Shown piece by piece: positions 23,965 through 32,908 of a stretch of DNA of 64,000 bases (position 1 is the stretch's first letter; every line of letters starts with the position of its first letter). Location of the stretch: assembly GCA_024195265.1 (NCBI GenBank), contig JAJLRJ010000006.1, positions 21,428,023 to 21,492,022 on the forward strand. Reading direction: 5' to 3'. Source of the stretch: Dendrophyllia cribrosa (taxonomy: Eukaryota; Cnidaria; Anthozoa; Scleractinia; Dendrophylliidae). The notes below the pieces were generated by a model, which searched no databases, had not been told where the DNA came from, and saw nothing but the letters and a program-made list of their open reading frames with translations. The position numbers and the translations under genes are program-made.

Positions 23965-24929
23965 GTGCCCGGCGGCACCACCATCAACTCCTCACGAACA
24001 AACCCTCTCTTTGGGCCGTCGTAAAGGTAATACACTACTGGCGCATCTGGCTTGGTGACAACCTTCTCAATGTTGTAGACCTTCAAAGACCAGATCGGAT
24101 CGGTCGCACGCCTCCCACCCCCTTCTAGCTCACCGGGATAATAAAGATATCTCACACTCACCTGGGGTGGGAGCTTCTTCTCATTCACCCCCACAGGTCT
24201 AGCATATGGAGTCGCGGGCTTGGAGGATATTTCTTTCTCTTTGATTGCTTGAGCGGGCTTCTTGCCAGTGAGTCTTGTTACTTCTTTGTTCAAGGCCGAG
24301 ACAACCTCTGGCAATCTTTTAACCCAAGCAGTCGAACGACTAGAGGGCATATTCATTTCAACGGCATACTGATAACCAAACAGTCTTTCAGCCAGGGTGC
24401 GATTGAATCTCTCCACAATTGCTTGGTCTCTGTGGATATCAACCCGCCCGCGACGAATGGTCGTTTTGTTGTTTTCCATGGCCCTTCTCACAGCCCCCAT
24501 AAACTCTTTCCCGGGGTCAACTTGCAAGAGTTGAGGCCATTTCAAAGGCCCACGTCTGTAAATCCGTGCAAACGCTTTAGCTACCTCTTCAGACTCTTTC
24601 GAAGTCAGAGGCTCTGCTGCTTTGAAACGGCTAGCCACATCCACAAGGGTTAATGCGTATTTGTAAACCTTTCTCCCACGAGGAAGTTTATCGTGGGACA
24701 GGAAGAGAAGATCTGCTTGATGCACTGCATTGGGTGATGAGACATCAAACTTGGGCAGAGGGATACGGCGTGGCGCTGGGAGGTAAACTTGCCAAAGGGC
24801 TTGTTTAACCAGCCATTTCTTTGCGACATCATCAGAGACCTTTGCCGCTGCAGCTAGCTTTTTGACAGCGGCAAGACCTTTCCAATACCCTTTCGGGCTG
24901 TAATAGATCTTTGAGAGTTTGGCTTCCAT
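23940..24929 (-). CDS. INT: E1 retroviral-type integrase (329 aa)
   Basis: Inserts the element's linear DNA into the host genome by strand transfer. The rve core is clear: catalytic Asp in HQADLLF (residue ~73), Asp in QVDPGKEF (~138) and Glu in AIVERFNRTL (~173), giving exact D,D35E spacing. The N-terminal 60 residues are basic and helical (KLAAAAKVSDDVAKKWL). The C-terminal ~90 residues resemble the small beta-barrel/chromo-like tail of Polinton integrases. The start ATG at 24,929 is just after a late-type box (catgtatataccccta). Longer readings upstream are an overlapping frame. Intact, and nearly identical to 56,855-57,844. Confidence 0.93.
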   Translation of the reverse strand: MEAKLSKIYYSPKGYWKGLAAVKKLAAAAKVSDDVAKKWLVKQALWQVYLPAPRRIPLPKFDVSSPNAVHQADLLFLSHDKLPRGRKVYKYALTLVDVASRFKAAEPLTSKESEEVAKAFARIYRRGPLKWPQLLQVDPGKEFMGAVRRAMENNKTTIRRGRVDIHRDQAIVERFNRTLAERLFGYQYAVEMNMPSSRSTAWVKRLPEVVSALNKEVTRLTGKKPAQAIKEKEISSKPATPYARPVGVNEKKLPPQVSVRYLYYPGELEGGGRRATDPIWSLKVYNIEKVVTKPDAPVVYYLYDGPKRGFVREELMVVPPGTQLPPAGL

Positions 24930-24960
24930 AGGGGTATATACATGTATTGTATTGTTTTGT

Positions 24961-25398
24961 TTACAGAAAGCGATAAGCTGCATACCCACCTGCAAGCAGG
25001 GTGCCTCCAAGGAACGCAAGTTCACCAGTCTGTTGTTGTGGGCTGGGCTTGTAGAAGTCCGAGAAGACAGGCTCTTTGTAGTCTTTGATTTGTTTATCTG
25101 GTTGTGTTTGGTGCATCTGGTTATACAAGGCCAGGGCTTGGTCGGTGGTTTGGAAGTTTTTGCTAGCTTGGTGTTAAATCCGATCGTTGGCTGCAATCCA
25201 GTCGAGGAGCTTGGTGCGGTCCTTCTGGTATTTGGCGTAAGCAGCTTGGTATTGTTCCAGGGCATGGTCATGTCGGATTTTCTTATCCATTGCTGTCTTT
25301 CCGTTATCACCAGACAGATATTTCGCGAGATAATTGCCGCCAGTGAAAGCGGCCGCATTAAGAACAGCGCCAAGGGCCATTATTGCAATCGAAGCCAT
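24961..25398 (-). pseudogene. E1 145-residue small membrane protein, nonsense at codon 75
   Basis: The N-terminus MASIAIMALGAVLNAAAF is hydrophobic and Ala-rich. A charged coiled region follows (ALEQ-QAAYAKYQKDR), and the C-terminus has a second membrane segment (FIGGTLLAGGYAAYRFL by comparison with E2). In E1 codon 75 is TAA where the E2 copy (56,396-56,833) has AAA, a single-base change; the rest of the frame stays open to 24,961. A late-type box with tgtatacac stands 10-15 nt upstream. Probably a virion membrane-active protein; no family name recognised. Confidence 0.75.
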
Positions 25399-25425
25399 TG
25401 TGGCCGTGTGTATACAATATGTTTT

Positions 25426-25647
25426 TTACATGTTGTCTGGGAGGATTTTCTGATCCCCGAGATATTTCTTCAGCGCGATGCTGCCAGCCATGACGACTGT
25501 GAACTTGACGTAGTTCATTAAGCTTGCACTGGGGTCGGCAGTGAAGTTTTCTTTGATGGTCTTTTTACCAATCCAACCAATACCGGCGACAAGGCCAGTT
25601 ATTGTTGCGGCGTCGAGGATAGACTTCACAAGCTTGTTGTCGGACAT
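25426..25647 (-). CDS. E1 73-residue conserved membrane protein
   Basis: Two hydrophobic segments: about residues 12-28 (AATITGLVAGIGWIGKK) and about 45-60 (VKFTVVMAGSIALKKYL). Between them are KENFTADPSAS and a short polar link. Ends ILPDNM. Intact and almost unchanged in E2 (56,147-56,368), so it was under constraint. The box catatgtatactgg lies just upstream. Small two-helix proteins of this kind are common in adintovirus/Polinton late clusters; the function is not established. Confidence 0.75.
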   Translation of the reverse strand: MSDNKLVKSILDAATITGLVAGIGWIGKKTIKENFTADPSASLMNYVKFTVVMAGSIALKKYLGDQKILPDNM

Positions 25648-25688
25648 GGTTTGTGCCCAGTATACATATGATTTTTATTTTTTCTGGC

Positions 25689-25901
25689 TCAGACTCGGGC
25701 CTCGGCATCGGCATTGGGGTTCCTCGGGCTCAGGCCCGGCTCAGGCTCGGGCTCGGGTACGAACACATACTTGGGCGGCTCGTTGTGTCTGTTCATTGCC
25801 AATCCGAGAATTGTTTTAACGGAGGCCACGCTAAGTTTGCCCCAAAAAAGAAGCACACCTCCGATTGCAGCACCAGTCATGATCCCCTGTAAAAAATCCA
25901 T
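25689..25901 (-). CDS. E1 70-residue membrane protein with Glu-Pro tail
   Basis: One membrane helix near the N-terminus (GIMTGAAIGGVLLFWGKL), then a basic patch and an EPEPEPEP tail. The E2 copy (55,924-56,118) keeps the layout but differs much more in sequence than its neighbours, and has a longer EP/EPK tail. The Glu-Pro repeat may vary in length by slippage. Late box catatatatactgg upstream of the ATG. Function unknown. Confidence 0.65.
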   Translation of the reverse strand: MDFLQGIMTGAAIGGVLLFWGKLSVASVKTILGLAMNRHNEPPKYVFVPEPEPEPGLSPRNPNADAEARV

Positions 25902-25921
25902 GTCCAGTATATATGTGATTT

Positions 25922-26401
25922 TTATTCCATTTTTTTAATCCCTTGTCTTACCGGAATTCGAGATGGGGGCGGCGTTGCAGCGGATGTGGCATCTGGTGTT
26001 GCTGGTGTTGCTGGTGTGTTTGATTTGCGTCCAATCCTTTGCATTATGGCTTCGCGTTGGTAATAAACACCAGCAAGAGAGACAGCCAACCCTGCAAACC
26101 CCAGAATATAAAAGATTGAGTTGCTGTTGCAGTCACTTGTTGTGTCACTTGTTGCCCCACTTGTTGTGCCACTTGTTGCAGAATTGTTTTCACTTGTTGA
26201 GGGTGCAGGCTTTTGTTCTTCGGCCTTTTTCTTTGCTTCACGGGCCAGGCGGTTGCGTTCTGCTAGCCTTTTGCCAGAAGCAACGCGGCCGGGGTTCTTT
26301 TCTGTTGCGGGCTTTGTTTTCGGGGTCTCAGAGGTAACACGTGCAGGTGTTGGAGTTGGAGTTTGAGTTTCTTCAGGGATCGTATCGAGTGGTGTGGCCA
26401 T
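25922..26401 (-). CDS. E1 159-residue single-pass membrane protein, low-complexity flanks
   Basis: The N-terminus is acidic and Pro/Thr-rich (PEETQTPTPTP), then basic (KRLAERNRLAREAKKK), then a Ser/Thr-rich stretch (TSGTTSGATSDTTSD). One membrane helix at about residues 94-114 (SIFYILGFAGLAVSLAGVYY) and a Pro/Thr-rich basic tail follow. Intact in E1; the E2 copy (55,438-55,899) has a TGA in place of a Ser codon. The late box tatatatacccacg precedes the ATG. The basic/low-complexity composition suggests a core or membrane-linking virion protein, which is inference. Confidence 0.7.
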   Translation of the reverse strand: MATPLDTIPEETQTPTPTPARVTSETPKTKPATEKNPGRVASGKRLAERNRLAREAKKKAEEQKPAPSTSENNSATSGTTSGATSDTTSDCNSNSIFYILGFAGLAVSLAGVYYQREAIMQRIGRKSNTPATPATPDATSAATPPPSRIPVRQGIKKME

Positions 26402-26485
26402 CGTGGGTATATATATAGGATTTTTAAAATTTTATCTTGTGATAAGTGTGCTGCCGGGTTCCAGCCAGGTTCCAGCCAGGTTCCT

Positions 26486-27109
26486 TCAAGGTTCCTGCGA
26501 GGTCAACACAGGTCCCAGCCCAACTTCATCAAAGCCCTCAAGTGGGTAACCTTCACTGTCTCTGGTTGGATGTGTGGCTTGATCTTCCAATTCTATCAAA
26601 TCAGGGTTGTGATCAGTATCTCGGTCAAACTTGATGCGGTTTGTTGTGATGAGAGCAGCATTGGCAAGCGCCAGCCATCGTCCGCATCGCAGGGCAAGAC
26701 CCCCAGCAAGCTTTGCCAGCTCCTGGTTGATGATGTAGTTGTTTTTGAGTTCTTGCTGCAACTCCTTAACATCATCAATCGGGAGCGCCATACCAACGCC
26801 TTTGGTCACGAGCGTGATGGCTGAATCAATTAGGGATTCGGTCGTCTTATTGCCGACGTAGGTCTCGTAACTTTTGCAGTACTTCTCAACGTCCTTATCT
26901 GACAACCGCGCCACATGAGCGTGTGTGAGCTGCACACCGATAGCTTCTTTTGCCTTCCCAGTTGAAACAAGGATTGCAAGACTCTCACGTTTGGCAGGAA
27001 TGCCATTGTCACCAATTAGCCCTGTGGGAGGTGCGGCACCCGGGGTGGCCTCCAGCATCTGCATTACTTCGTCCAAGTTAACCTGGTCTTCAGCGGCTTC
27101 TGCCATCAT
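26486..27109 (-). CDS. E1 207-residue conserved late protein
   Basis: The start is the first ATG of an ATGATGG pair (27,109), just after the box catatgtataccctg; a reading from the ATG inside the box would add three residues. The sequence is acidic and helical at the N-terminus (EVMQMLE), with a central conserved part (ARLSDKDVEKY; TTESLIDSAI; LALRCGRWLALANAALITT) that ends in a hydrophobic helix. No catalytic motif seen and no family recognised. Intact in both copies (E2 54,733-55,335), so probably essential in virions. The following 80 bases are degenerate ggttcc repeats. Confidence 0.7.
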   Translation of the reverse strand: MMAEAAEDQVNLDEVMQMLEATPGAAPPTGLIGDNGIPAKRESLAILVSTGKAKEAIGVQLTHAHVARLSDKDVEKYCKSYETYVGNKTTESLIDSAITLVTKGVGMALPIDDVKELQQELKNNYIINQELAKLAGGLALRCGRWLALANAALITTNRIKFDRDTDHNPDLIELEDQATHPTRDSEGYPLEGFDEVGLGPVLTSQEP

Positions 27110-27134
27110 CAGGGTATACATATGTGTTTGTTTT

Positions 27135-27374
27135 TTATTTTTCAATAATTCTCTTGATGTCGGGCAAAAGGGCTTCAAGCTCACGTATAAGCCCCGCCGT
27201 GGTGTCTGGCATAGAATTCAACCGCAATGGATATCTGTTGAGAAGCATAAGGCGCAGATCTTCCTCACCAGCAGCTTTGATAATTTTGTTTTGCGCATCA
27301 AGTGCGTGTTTGTGCAATTCATCCAAAAGCTGTGAAAGCACACACATCTTGTGTAGGCTGGTTGGCGCATTCAT
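27135..27374 (-). CDS. E1 79-residue helical late protein
   Basis: All-helical, amphipathic and without Cys: SQLLDELHKHALDAQNKII, then a loop and LIRELEALLPDIKRIIEK. Near-identical in E2 (54,468-54,707). The stop codon lies in an aaaaataaaaaa run that can also serve as polyadenylation signal, and the next gene's box follows within ~20 nt. Late box atatatacc directly before the ATG. Function unknown. Confidence 0.7.
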   Translation of the reverse strand: MNAPTSLHKMCVLSQLLDELHKHALDAQNKIIKAAGEEDLRLMLLNRYPLRLNSMPDTTAGLIRELEALLPDIKRIIEK

Positions 27375-27389
27375 GGTATATATGTGTGT

Positions 27390-27989
27390 TTAAACTTTGT
27401 ACTCAATTCCATACGGGTGCCTAAGAGAGAAAACCAGGTGGGAGAACTTGCGGGATTTGAGCCTTGCAATAAGCTCTTTATACTCCTCATGGGAGAGCTC
27501 GCCGGCATAGTCTTCGAAGATAGCTTTGGTGGTCTTGCTGGAGGGCGTGTAAAAGAGCACGATCGCTGCAATGTTATCACGATATGGCTTGGCAATGCTG
27601 GTGATCTGCTAGGTCAAGACCCACACGGATATGCCGTCATGCCTTGCGCTGAACGCCAGATTGACCAGCTGACTCGTGCGGCCTTTAACATCTTTGGAGG
27701 CGGCGCAGTCATCGAGAATGAATAAGGTGTTGGTGCATGTGAAAACGAAGCTCGCCAGCTTCAACCAGGCTTCGATCTCATGCTGTTGGCAGACAATCAC
27801 AAAGATGTGCGGATCGCGGTCCACGAAGCCATCGTATGTCTTGTTCTTGACAAATGTGGGGCAGAATAAAACGATGTAATCAAAACAACCCCTAAAGGGG
27901 CCTCGCAGTTGGGAGAGAAGATACTGTGTCTTGCCAGAGTTAGTGGGGCCCACGATTAGAGCGTTGAATGGCAGCTTTCTTGGGTCCAT
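27390..27989 (-). pseudogene. ATP: E1 packaging ATPase, nonsense-truncated
   Basis: FtsK/HerA-type (A32-like) DNA-packaging ATPase that loads viral genomes into capsids. Walker A GPTNSGKT (residues 14-21), Walker B LFILDD (~89-94), and a conserved SARHDGISVWVLTQ-type sensor region. In E1 a TAG at 27,609-27,611 replaces the CAG of that region seen in E2 (53,758-54,378); the frame otherwise continues to 27,390, giving 199 codons plus stop. The start at 27,989 is inside the end of a small overlapping ORF (27,940-28,134); an in-frame stop lies just upstream, so the start is firm. Confidence 0.9.
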
Positions 27990-28134
27990 AACCAGCCGCT
28001 ATATTAGTTGGTTCATGTGTTGGTGGGGAGGGGGCCTTTGCCAGAAGTCTTAGTATTTCATTGTGTGACAGAGGTCTGGTGGATGGCAGTGGAGCCGGCT
28101 TGGCATAGAAGTTGATCTTGTTGTTTGTGGCCAT
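27940..28134 (-). CDS. E1 small Pro-rich ORF overlapping the ATPase start
   Basis: 64 codons with a good late box (tatatatacccaca, ~28,150) and ATG at 28,134. It overlaps the first 50 bases of the ATPase in another frame. Composition: Pro/Ala-rich (KPAPLPSTRPLS) and basic. In E2 the same frame is open but the ATG reads ATA (53,616). It may be a real small protein, or only the leader from which the ATPase is reached by downstream initiation; the box serves both. The 28,135-28,231 spacer is GT-rich simple sequence. Confidence 0.45.
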   Translation of the reverse strand: MATNNKINFYAKPAPLPSTRPLSHNEILRLLAKAPSPPTHEPTNIAAGYGPKKAAIQRSNRGPH

Positions 28135-28231
28135 GAGGCTTGTGGGTATATATATGCGTTGTGCGTGCGTGCGTGTGTTGTGTTGTGCGTGCGTTGCGTG
28201 TGTTATTCGTTTGCGTGTGTATGCGTTTTAC

Positions 28232-29482
28232 TTAGTACTGTACAGATTCCAGCTGCTTGTTCATGATGTTCATCTGTGAGTCTGAGATGGTGAAGATGTG
28301 GCAGTTTGCGGTTCCCGAGCCTTTGCCGTCTCGTTCGATCTCGAGTTGCACGCCATCCTGTGTGTTGACGAGCCGTTGGCCGTTGCCATGCAGGGCTGTG
28401 TCGGCCATGGACCGCAGGTCAATCCAGAGACCAAACTTGTTGCCTGTGAGATATTTGGTCAAGTTCATGTTGGGCCTGCCGTCCGTGTGTGGGGTAAAAT
28501 GCCGGGTTATCTCTCTCCACATGTCAGTACCACTGATGCCCTCGTTGTAGATCCTGTTTGGGACCCCGTTGACTGTGACCTTCACTTTGGTGATGTCGGG
28601 GTTGAAATAGCTCTCAGAGTCCCTGGCACCCGCTACATAGGGATTGATGAACAGCAAGAGGATGCCCTTGAGAGACCGGCGCTGTGGGTTAACCCGAAGA
28701 TTCAGCCGAGTGTCAACGCCTTTTGTGAAGGGATGCACCCGATCTCGCATTACGAGGTCATAAGCGAACTCCTTGCCGCTAGTGTAAGCGCTTGTTGCTT
28801 CGTCGGCCAGCTCCTTACTTCTGATCGTCTCATACTCCAGCTGGATGTTTTCCAACTTGTACACGAGCTTGCTTGTGTCTGATCCCCGGACAACTTGGCT
28901 TGCGGGGGCGAGGGTTAGTTCGAAGACCAGATCGTTATATAACGCTTGAGGGTATATGATTCCGTGATCAGTTAAGATTTGGTGATCCAGTTTGATGCGA
29001 TACTTATTCTTGTATATTGTCTCCAGCTTGTTCTCTGCATCCACGCCTGAGGTCTTCTTGTCGCCAGCACCAGAGCGAATCTTACACAAATCGACACTCT
29101 GGATGCCCTCCATAAGCATATTTTCCCGCTCATCGGTTGATTTGAATAGGTCTTCGAAAATCTTGTAGATGTCGTACCCAACCGTGTCCTGGACAGTGGT
29201 GGCTGCAAACTTTACAACGAACCTGTCCACCAGGGCCCGAGAGACATTTTGCACGAGATAATTGTTAGCGTGGCCGCCGGCTAGGTTGATGTTAAACACC
29301 AGCGCAAGTGAGCCGGATACAATGACATCGTGCACGCCCAGCTTAGGCACCGAGACGTACAGTGTCTCACCCGGATTGGCCTTAGAGGGGTTGAATGTGA
29401 TGCGTTTAACAGTTCGCTCTGCCTTCATGGCGCCCAGTGTCTTTTCACTGTGAGATGGAAGTAAATTCGGTTGCACAGACAT
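28232..29482 (-). CDS. MCP: E1 major capsid protein (hexon-like, double jelly-roll type), 416 aa
   Basis: Forms the icosahedral shell in the Polinton/adintovirus proposal. I recognise it by the adintovirus hexon-type signature: DHQILTDHG...YPQALYNDLVFELTL, then YKLENIQLEYETIRSK, TSGKEFAYD and RRSLKGILLLFINPY. Length fits the family (~420-450). Start ATG at 29,482 directly behind aaatatatacc. E1 and E2 (52,288-53,538) differ at only about 16 of 416 residues by my count, and both are intact. Divergent from the coiled-coil gene with only 44 bp between the two start codons. Confidence 0.88.
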   Translation of the reverse strand: MSVQPNLLPSHSEKTLGAMKAERTVKRITFNPSKANPGETLYVSVPKLGVHDVIVSGSLALVFNINLAGGHANNYLVQNVSRALVDRFVVKFAATTVQDTVGYDIYKIFEDLFKSTDERENMLMEGIQSVDLCKIRSGAGDKKTSGVDAENKLETIYKNKYRIKLDHQILTDHGIIYPQALYNDLVFELTLAPASQVVRGSDTSKLVYKLENIQLEYETIRSKELADEATSAYTSGKEFAYDLVMRDRVHPFTKGVDTRLNLRVNPQRRSLKGILLLFINPYVAGARDSESYFNPDITKVKVTVNGVPNRIYNEGISGTDMWREITRHFTPHTDGRPNMNLTKYLTGNKFGLWIDLRSMADTALHGNGQRLVNTQDGVQLEIERDGKGSGTANCHIFTISDSQMNIMNKQLESVQY

Positions 29483-29526
29483 GGTATATATTTGTGTTTT
29501 TTTAAATTTATATTTATATACCCACG
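29483..29526. promoter_or_regulatory. 44-bp bidirectional late promoter
   Basis: Left-facing: aaatatatacc-ATG (capsid). Right-facing: ttatatacccacg-ATG (coiled-coil gene). A T/A-rich core lies between. The E2 counterpart is 52,242-52,287 with the same boxes. Confidence 0.7.
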
Positions 29527-30996
29527 ATGGCAGAAGGCGGAGTCGACTACGATCCAACTGATACAGCTGAAGAAACCCCCATCCCAGGCACAGAGGATGA
29601 CGGCGATGACGATGAGAGCCTTGAAGTCAGGTGGGATCAAATGACAGATGAAGAACGGCAACAAGCCCAACGATGGACCCAGGACCAAGACACCGGCCCC
29701 TTTGAACCAGGCGGTTCATCCACCCCATATCGTCCTGGTGGCGAGCATATTGAAATGCATACAATGCCTCACGAACAAAATGGGCTGCCAAGCACTTCTG
29801 ACACCGACCCTCTGCTTGCGGGCGATGAGCTAGACAAACGTCTTCAACAGAGACGGCAAAATTCAGCTTGGGACGACTTAATAAACATGTACCCAAATGC
29901 TAACAAACAAGCCATCGAAACATTTTACGAACCAGATAAAAACGGAAACCCAAGGCAGTACGTTAAAATGGTTGGTAGGGGGAAAAAGGCATATCCCCTG
30001 TTTTCACAAAGTGCTGTAACACGGCAACTTAGGGAAAATCCCCAGCTTTCACAAGAAATCAAAAGCTATCTTGGAAAGTCAATGCTTGATCAGATAAAAG
30101 AGTTTCAAGCAGAACGTGACAAAAACCAACAAGAGCTGCAAGCAAAAAAAAGGCAAAAACAACAAAAAGAACAAATGGCTGCTGAGGCACAAAAACTTGT
30201 CCACGAGGCTGAGGCCATCAGAAATAGAATTAAAGAGATTGATGCCCAGATTCGGGAACTGGAAGATGCACATGGGCCACTGAATACGGAGGCAATACAA
30301 AGACTGAAAAATGAAAAGAGACAGCTTGAATCTGAGCATCAAGCAAAACTAAAACAATGGGACAAGAAGAAAAAAGCTGCCAAAGAAGTAGACAAACTAC
30401 AAAAAGTCATCGACAAACTCACGGTACATAATAATAACAGAGACAGGAACATGAACGAACTTAGTGTAAAAATAGACTCCAAAAAGACACTTGACAAACT
30501 GAAACAACAAAAAGAAGAGCTTGAACAACTAAACGCTGAAGACAGACAAGTGATAGACGCTGAGGACACTTCTCCCTCTGACAGAGCAGCCGCAGAAGCC
30601 CGGGTTGCAGAACGTAATGAAGAGCTGGCAAGAGTCAATACACAAATTGAGGTGCGGGAGAGGGGCCTGTCTTTGAGAGAGAGGGTTAGAGAAATCTTCA
30701 AGAAATACGGATGGACCGTGCAAGCGATTGTTCTGGCAGCTGGCATCACCATCAGCGCTGTGGTACTCGCCACCTTGAACGGCCTGGCAAAGGCTACCAA
30801 GGCTATTGGAAATGGGCTTAAAGAGCTTGGCAAAAAGGCAGCCAGCGCACTGCCTGGCCTCATTGGCTCAATTGTGGGCTTCATCTTCAAAGCGGCTGGG
30901 TCGGTCATTTCCTTTCTGGGTGAACACGCCTGGCTGCTCATCCTTGCCGTGGTGGCCTTCCTTGTTGAAAGGATCACCAAGCGGGCGAAGTCTTGA
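29527..30996 (+). CDS. E1 coiled-coil protein with hydrophobic C-terminal domain (489 aa)
   Basis: The acidic N-terminus (EDDGDDDESLEVRWDQM) is followed by a polar linker, and a long coiled coil rich in K/E/Q from about residue 190 to 385. The C-terminal ~100 residues are hydrophobic and Gly/Ala-rich, with several helices (VLAAGITISAVVLATLNGLA; LPGLIGSIVGFIFKAAGSVI; AWLLILAVVAFLVERITKR) separated by Lys/Gly. This tail looks membrane-inserting, as proposed for adintovirus membrane-active proteins. Intact here; the E2 copy is broken by a TAA and a 1-base deletion, and its N-terminal third has also diverged. A role in capsid-membrane interaction is inference. Confidence 0.75.
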   Translation: MAEGGVDYDPTDTAEETPIPGTEDDGDDDESLEVRWDQMTDEERQQAQRWTQDQDTGPFEPGGSSTPYRPGGEHIEMHTMPHEQNGLPSTSDTDPLLAGDELDKRLQQRRQNSAWDDLINMYPNANKQAIETFYEPDKNGNPRQYVKMVGRGKKAYPLFSQSAVTRQLRENPQLSQEIKSYLGKSMLDQIKEFQAERDKNQQELQAKKRQKQQKEQMAAEAQKLVHEAEAIRNRIKEIDAQIRELEDAHGPLNTEAIQRLKNEKRQLESEHQAKLKQWDKKKKAAKEVDKLQKVIDKLTVHNNNRDRNMNELSVKIDSKKTLDKLKQQKEELEQLNAEDRQVIDAEDTSPSDRAAAEARVAERNEELARVNTQIEVRERGLSLRERVREIFKKYGWTVQAIVLAAGITISAVVLATLNGLAKATKAIGNGLKELGKKAASALPGLIGSIVGFIFKAAGSVISFLGEHAWLLILAVVAFLVERITKRAKS

Positions 30997-31005
30997 GATT
31001 TGCGC

Positions 31006-32832
31006 TTATCTTAACCAAACGAAAAGCCCTCCCAAAGCAATCGCACCCACAGCAATGAGTGCCTTGTTTACGTGATGTGAGTCGGGCTGTGGTGTGGGTG
31101 CGGGTGTGGGCTGTGGTGCGGGTGTGGGTGCGGGAGCTGTGGGTGCTGGTTGTGGTGTGGGTGTGGGTGGGGCGATGCCCTGTGCCTGTGTGGCCTGTTT
31201 ATGTATCGGGTTTGATGAGTGACTGTTTGGTGGATTAATCTTTGTCGGGCCACTGTCCATGTGGCGAAGGGAGGCTTTTTTTGTGCCCAGATTAACATCA
31301 TTGTTCACACCCAGCTTCATCCCTTGCGTTGCCTCCTGTAGATTGTTGCTATACCCGATCACGCTCTCTGTGTTGATAATCATGCGCGATGGCATGAGCC
31401 AGCTTCCGGGTGCTGTCGCAAAGTCTAAGCGCACTTTCGTTGCTTCGATGGCAAGCTGGTAACGCTGTACGCTTGTTGCGATGTCGTTCAATATTATGGC
31501 CTCCTCTAGATGGGTGAGGAAGACTCTCTGCGTTTCGAAGGTCCGGCCTCCTCTTCCAATGATGCTGCTGCGGGTTTTGGCTTGTGAACCAAGAATGCAG
31601 TACACAAAGGCCTCGATTGATTGGTTCATACGTGCGAGCCCTGGCTGTGTTAGCCCCTTTGCGTAATTTGGCACAAAGTGCTCGAACTGGGTATCCGCCC
31701 CTTGGTCGTTGCGGACGAAAGTTATTCCATTGGCGCGATAGTTGGGGTCTTTTCTGTCAGTCACTCGCTCATCATCGAACAGAGCTAGATCAGAGTCTGA
31801 ATAAGTGTAATCGGTAGAGGTGGGACCACCACCGTATTCCCAAATGTAGACATTCCCAAGCCCGTGGTTCTTGCCGTATGTGTAACGGAAGTCAGAACTG
31901 GGGTCGATACCGAACTCTATGCAAATCTTCTTGTACGCGTCGATGTTGTATTTGTTGTCTTTCTGGTTGAATGGAGGGTCGTCTGGCAAAGCACTCACGC
32001 TTTGTTCCCCGCCCATCTGGTAAAGAATTCGCCTTGTTGTGAAATAAACGTGGAACCGGTAAAACGACCGGAGCTGTGGGGTTAGAGATAGACTGGAGTT
32101 CTTATCGAAGAGAATGTCGCGCGAGATTCCACAGCCGGTTGTTGCACACCACAGGGCGAAGGAGAGTTGTTGCGGCCAAAAACTCATGTGCGGCCCACCG
32201 AGCCACTTTCGGCCGTATTTCGCGGTTGTGAATGAAATCTGCGTGTCCCTGAAGATATTTCTGTATTTCGTTGTGAAATAATCATTTGGCGTGACATAGA
32301 TCTTTTGCGCTCCGTCGTTCAAGATTGAGCCAATCATCATGTCTTTGTCTATTGTGGTGTCGAAAGCAACAGCCGGGATTGATAACATTTGTTGCCCCAA
32401 TGATAACTGATAAGGGAAACCACCATCATAGACAAGGCCAAGAGCGTCTCTTTCGGCTTGAGTCCAATCTTTGTGGCCTATTTCTGTAACGTCCGCCCAT
32501 GAGCCAGGGCCCTCTTTGTAAAGCACTTCTCCCGTGGCTGTTTTGTGGTCGTCGCCAAAATCTACTTGAACTTCAAAACGTGACATATCGGCGCGCGGGA
32601 AACGCTTTTTGAAATCTGAGATCGCCTTGGCCTTGGCCGTGGCAGAGAGCTTGGCAGCCTCCGGCGAACTAATCCAAGCAATTTCAGGATCAGGGGGTGG
32701 TGGCTTTGGCTTTACATGGGTATAGACGTTTGGAGGCGAATAAAAAGGGGGTGGGGGCCAGTAATTGTGACCGCCGATGTCTATACCAAGATTTGAATTA
32801 GGGTTAAATCCACCAGGCCGTCCGCCAAACAT
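31006..32832 (-). CDS. E1 ~608-residue structural protein with Pro-rich spacer and C-terminal anchor
   Basis: The N-terminus is Gly/Pro/Asn-rich (MFGGRPGGFNPNS; PPPPFYSPPN). The globular middle has Trp/Tyr/Phe-rich stretches (KWLGGPHMSFWPQQLSFALW; TTGCGISRDILF; GIDPSSDFRYTYGKNHGLG). A late helix region (FLTHLEEAIILNDIATSVQ) follows, then a PTP/APTP repeat at about residues 545-580 and a single membrane segment ending WLR. A virion role (vertex or membrane-linked structural protein) is inferred from the cluster; I do not recognise a named family. The Pro repeat is shorter in E2. Divergent from 32,909 across a 76-bp spacer. Intact; E2's copy (48,989-50,787) has a 1-base deletion. Confidence 0.72.
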   Translation of the reverse strand: MFGGRPGGFNPNSNLGIDIGGHNYWPPPPFYSPPNVYTHVKPKPPPPDPEIAWISSPEAAKLSATAKAKAISDFKKRFPRADMSRFEVQVDFGDDHKTATGEVLYKEGPGSWADVTEIGHKDWTQAERDALGLVYDGGFPYQLSLGQQMLSIPAVAFDTTIDKDMMIGSILNDGAQKIYVTPNDYFTTKYRNIFRDTQISFTTAKYGRKWLGGPHMSFWPQQLSFALWCATTGCGISRDILFDKNSSLSLTPQLRSFYRFHVYFTTRRILYQMGGEQSVSALPDDPPFNQKDNKYNIDAYKKICIEFGIDPSSDFRYTYGKNHGLGNVYIWEYGGGPTSTDYTYSDSDLALFDDERVTDRKDPNYRANGITFVRNDQGADTQFEHFVPNYAKGLTQPGLARMNQSIEAFVYCILGSQAKTRSSIIGRGGRTFETQRVFLTHLEEAIILNDIATSVQRYQLAIEATKVRLDFATAPGSWLMPSRMIINTESVIGYSNNLQEATQGMKLGVNNDVNLGTKKASLRHMDSGPTKINPPNSHSSNPIHKQATQAQGIAPPTPTPQPAPTAPAPTPAPQPTPAPTPQPDSHHVNKALIAVGAIALGGLFVWLR

Positions 32833-32908
32833 GATTGTATATAATTATAATTATAAAATGTTTATTTTATACACAATGTTTTTCCCAATAAACTTACATA
32901 TACACAAC
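32833..32908. promoter_or_regulatory. Divergent late promoter
   Basis: AT-rich 76 bp between two divergent starts: gtatataattataattat on the left, cttacatatacacaac on the right before ATG 32,909. The same spacer is kept in E2 (48,931-48,988). Confidence 0.55.

Noticed and set aside
24965..25373. 477-residue integrase starting at 25,373
   Set aside because: The extra N-terminus is an overlapping frame of the small membrane gene; the promoter box and E2 comparison fix the start at 24,929.
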